Assembly (NCBI GenBank): GCA_015491145.1
Contig: WFWM01000006.1
Location: forward strand, 1-15,530
DNA length: 15,530 bases
From: Patescibacteria group bacterium
GTDB lineage: Bacteria > Patescibacteriota > Minisyncoccia > Phycocordibacterales > UBA12088
Reading direction: 5' to 3'
The position numbers and the translations under genes were made by a program. Under the pieces are notes generated by a model. That model did no database searches and was not told the origin of the DNA. It saw only the letters and a list, made by a program, of their open reading frames with translations. This document shows positions 15,360 through 15,530 of the stretch, piece by piece. Numbering within the stretch: position 1 is the stretch's first letter; each line of letters opens with the position of its first letter.

Positions 15360-15530
15360 CTACAAGAGCCGCTCCAGCACAGCAGGATTGAGCGCTACGC
15401 GCATGGCATCTTCTGCCGTTACCTCCCCGTTGCGCACCAGCTCCGCAAGCGACCTCTCAAACGACACCATACCCTGCTGCATCCCTGTCTCTATGACTGA
15501 GTTTATCTCGTGTGTCCTCCGCTCCCGGAT
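15360..15530 (-). CDS. pilT: Pilus retraction ATPase PilT (partial, C-terminal 56 residues)
   Basis: PilT powers pilus retraction at the cytoplasmic side. Only the C-terminus is in the window: IRERRTHEINSVIETG, then GMVSFERSLAELVRNGEV, TAEDAMRVALNP and LERLL at the end. This matches the PilT/PilU tail (IREGKTxQIxxxIQTG, GMxxxDxxLxxLVxxGxI, A) better than the PilB tail. The nucleotide-binding core lies outside the window, so PilU cannot be excluded. pilB is expected further upstream. Confidence 0.85.
   Translation of the reverse strand: MRERRTHEINSVIETGMQQGMVSFERSLAELVRNGEVTAEDAMRVALNPAVLERLL

Overview
The window looks like a bacterial chromosome segment, most likely from a Candidate Phyla Radiation (Patescibacteria, Paceibacteria/Parcubacteria-like) genome. 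The grounds are a compact gene layout, a monoderm-style type IV pilus cluster without secretin genes in view, tRNA genes that do not encode CCA, a shortened release factor 2, a LigA with a degenerate zinc finger, and a membrane protein resembling one I associate with Parcubacteria. This placement is inferred from gene content; no 16S gene or taxonomic marker settles it. No rRNA, CRISPR array, IS element or phage gene was found.

Left part (1-5000). On the minus strand: tRNA-Thr(GGT), tRNA-Thr(CGT), prfB and ftsE (cut by the window edge). This recalls the prfB-ftsE-ftsX order of other bacteria, with prfB starting directly behind a tRNA. Next is a divergent pair: an orphan GspG-like pseudopilin (-) and a ZIP-family metal transporter (+), sharing a very small promoter region. 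tRNA-Asp (+) follows. A large basic protein of nine helical repeats (-) lies between tRNA-Asp and tRNA-Met(CAT); I do not recognise its family. A perfect 20-bp hairpin terminator and an initiator tRNA with a reduced elbow close this part.

Right part (5010-15530). Almost everything is on the minus strand and tightly packed: pilT (C-terminus only), pilC, pilA (own promoter, strong ribosome binding site, hairpin terminator), then pilD, a FimT/GspH-like, a PilW/GspJ-like, a PilV/GspI-like and a PilX/GspK-like minor pilin. These are followed without a break by ligA, gatC, gatA and a membrane protein of unknown function. PilT and PilC drive and anchor a type IV pilus, PilD processes the prepilins, PilA is the fibre subunit, and the minor pilins probably prime assembly and form the tip. 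LigA (DNA replication and repair) and GatCA (Gln-tRNA/Asn-tRNA amidation, needing a gatB outside the window) ride on the same apparent operon.

Points to look at again: the initiator tRNA with a 7-nt D-loop and a T55-to-G change; the nine-repeat protein with a three-unit super-period; T directly before the start codon in 13 of 16 genes, with few Shine-Dalgarno sites at normal spacing; tRNA promoters that all place transcription start within a few bases of the tRNA; and a PilW-like protein with a large Cys-containing C-terminal domain.
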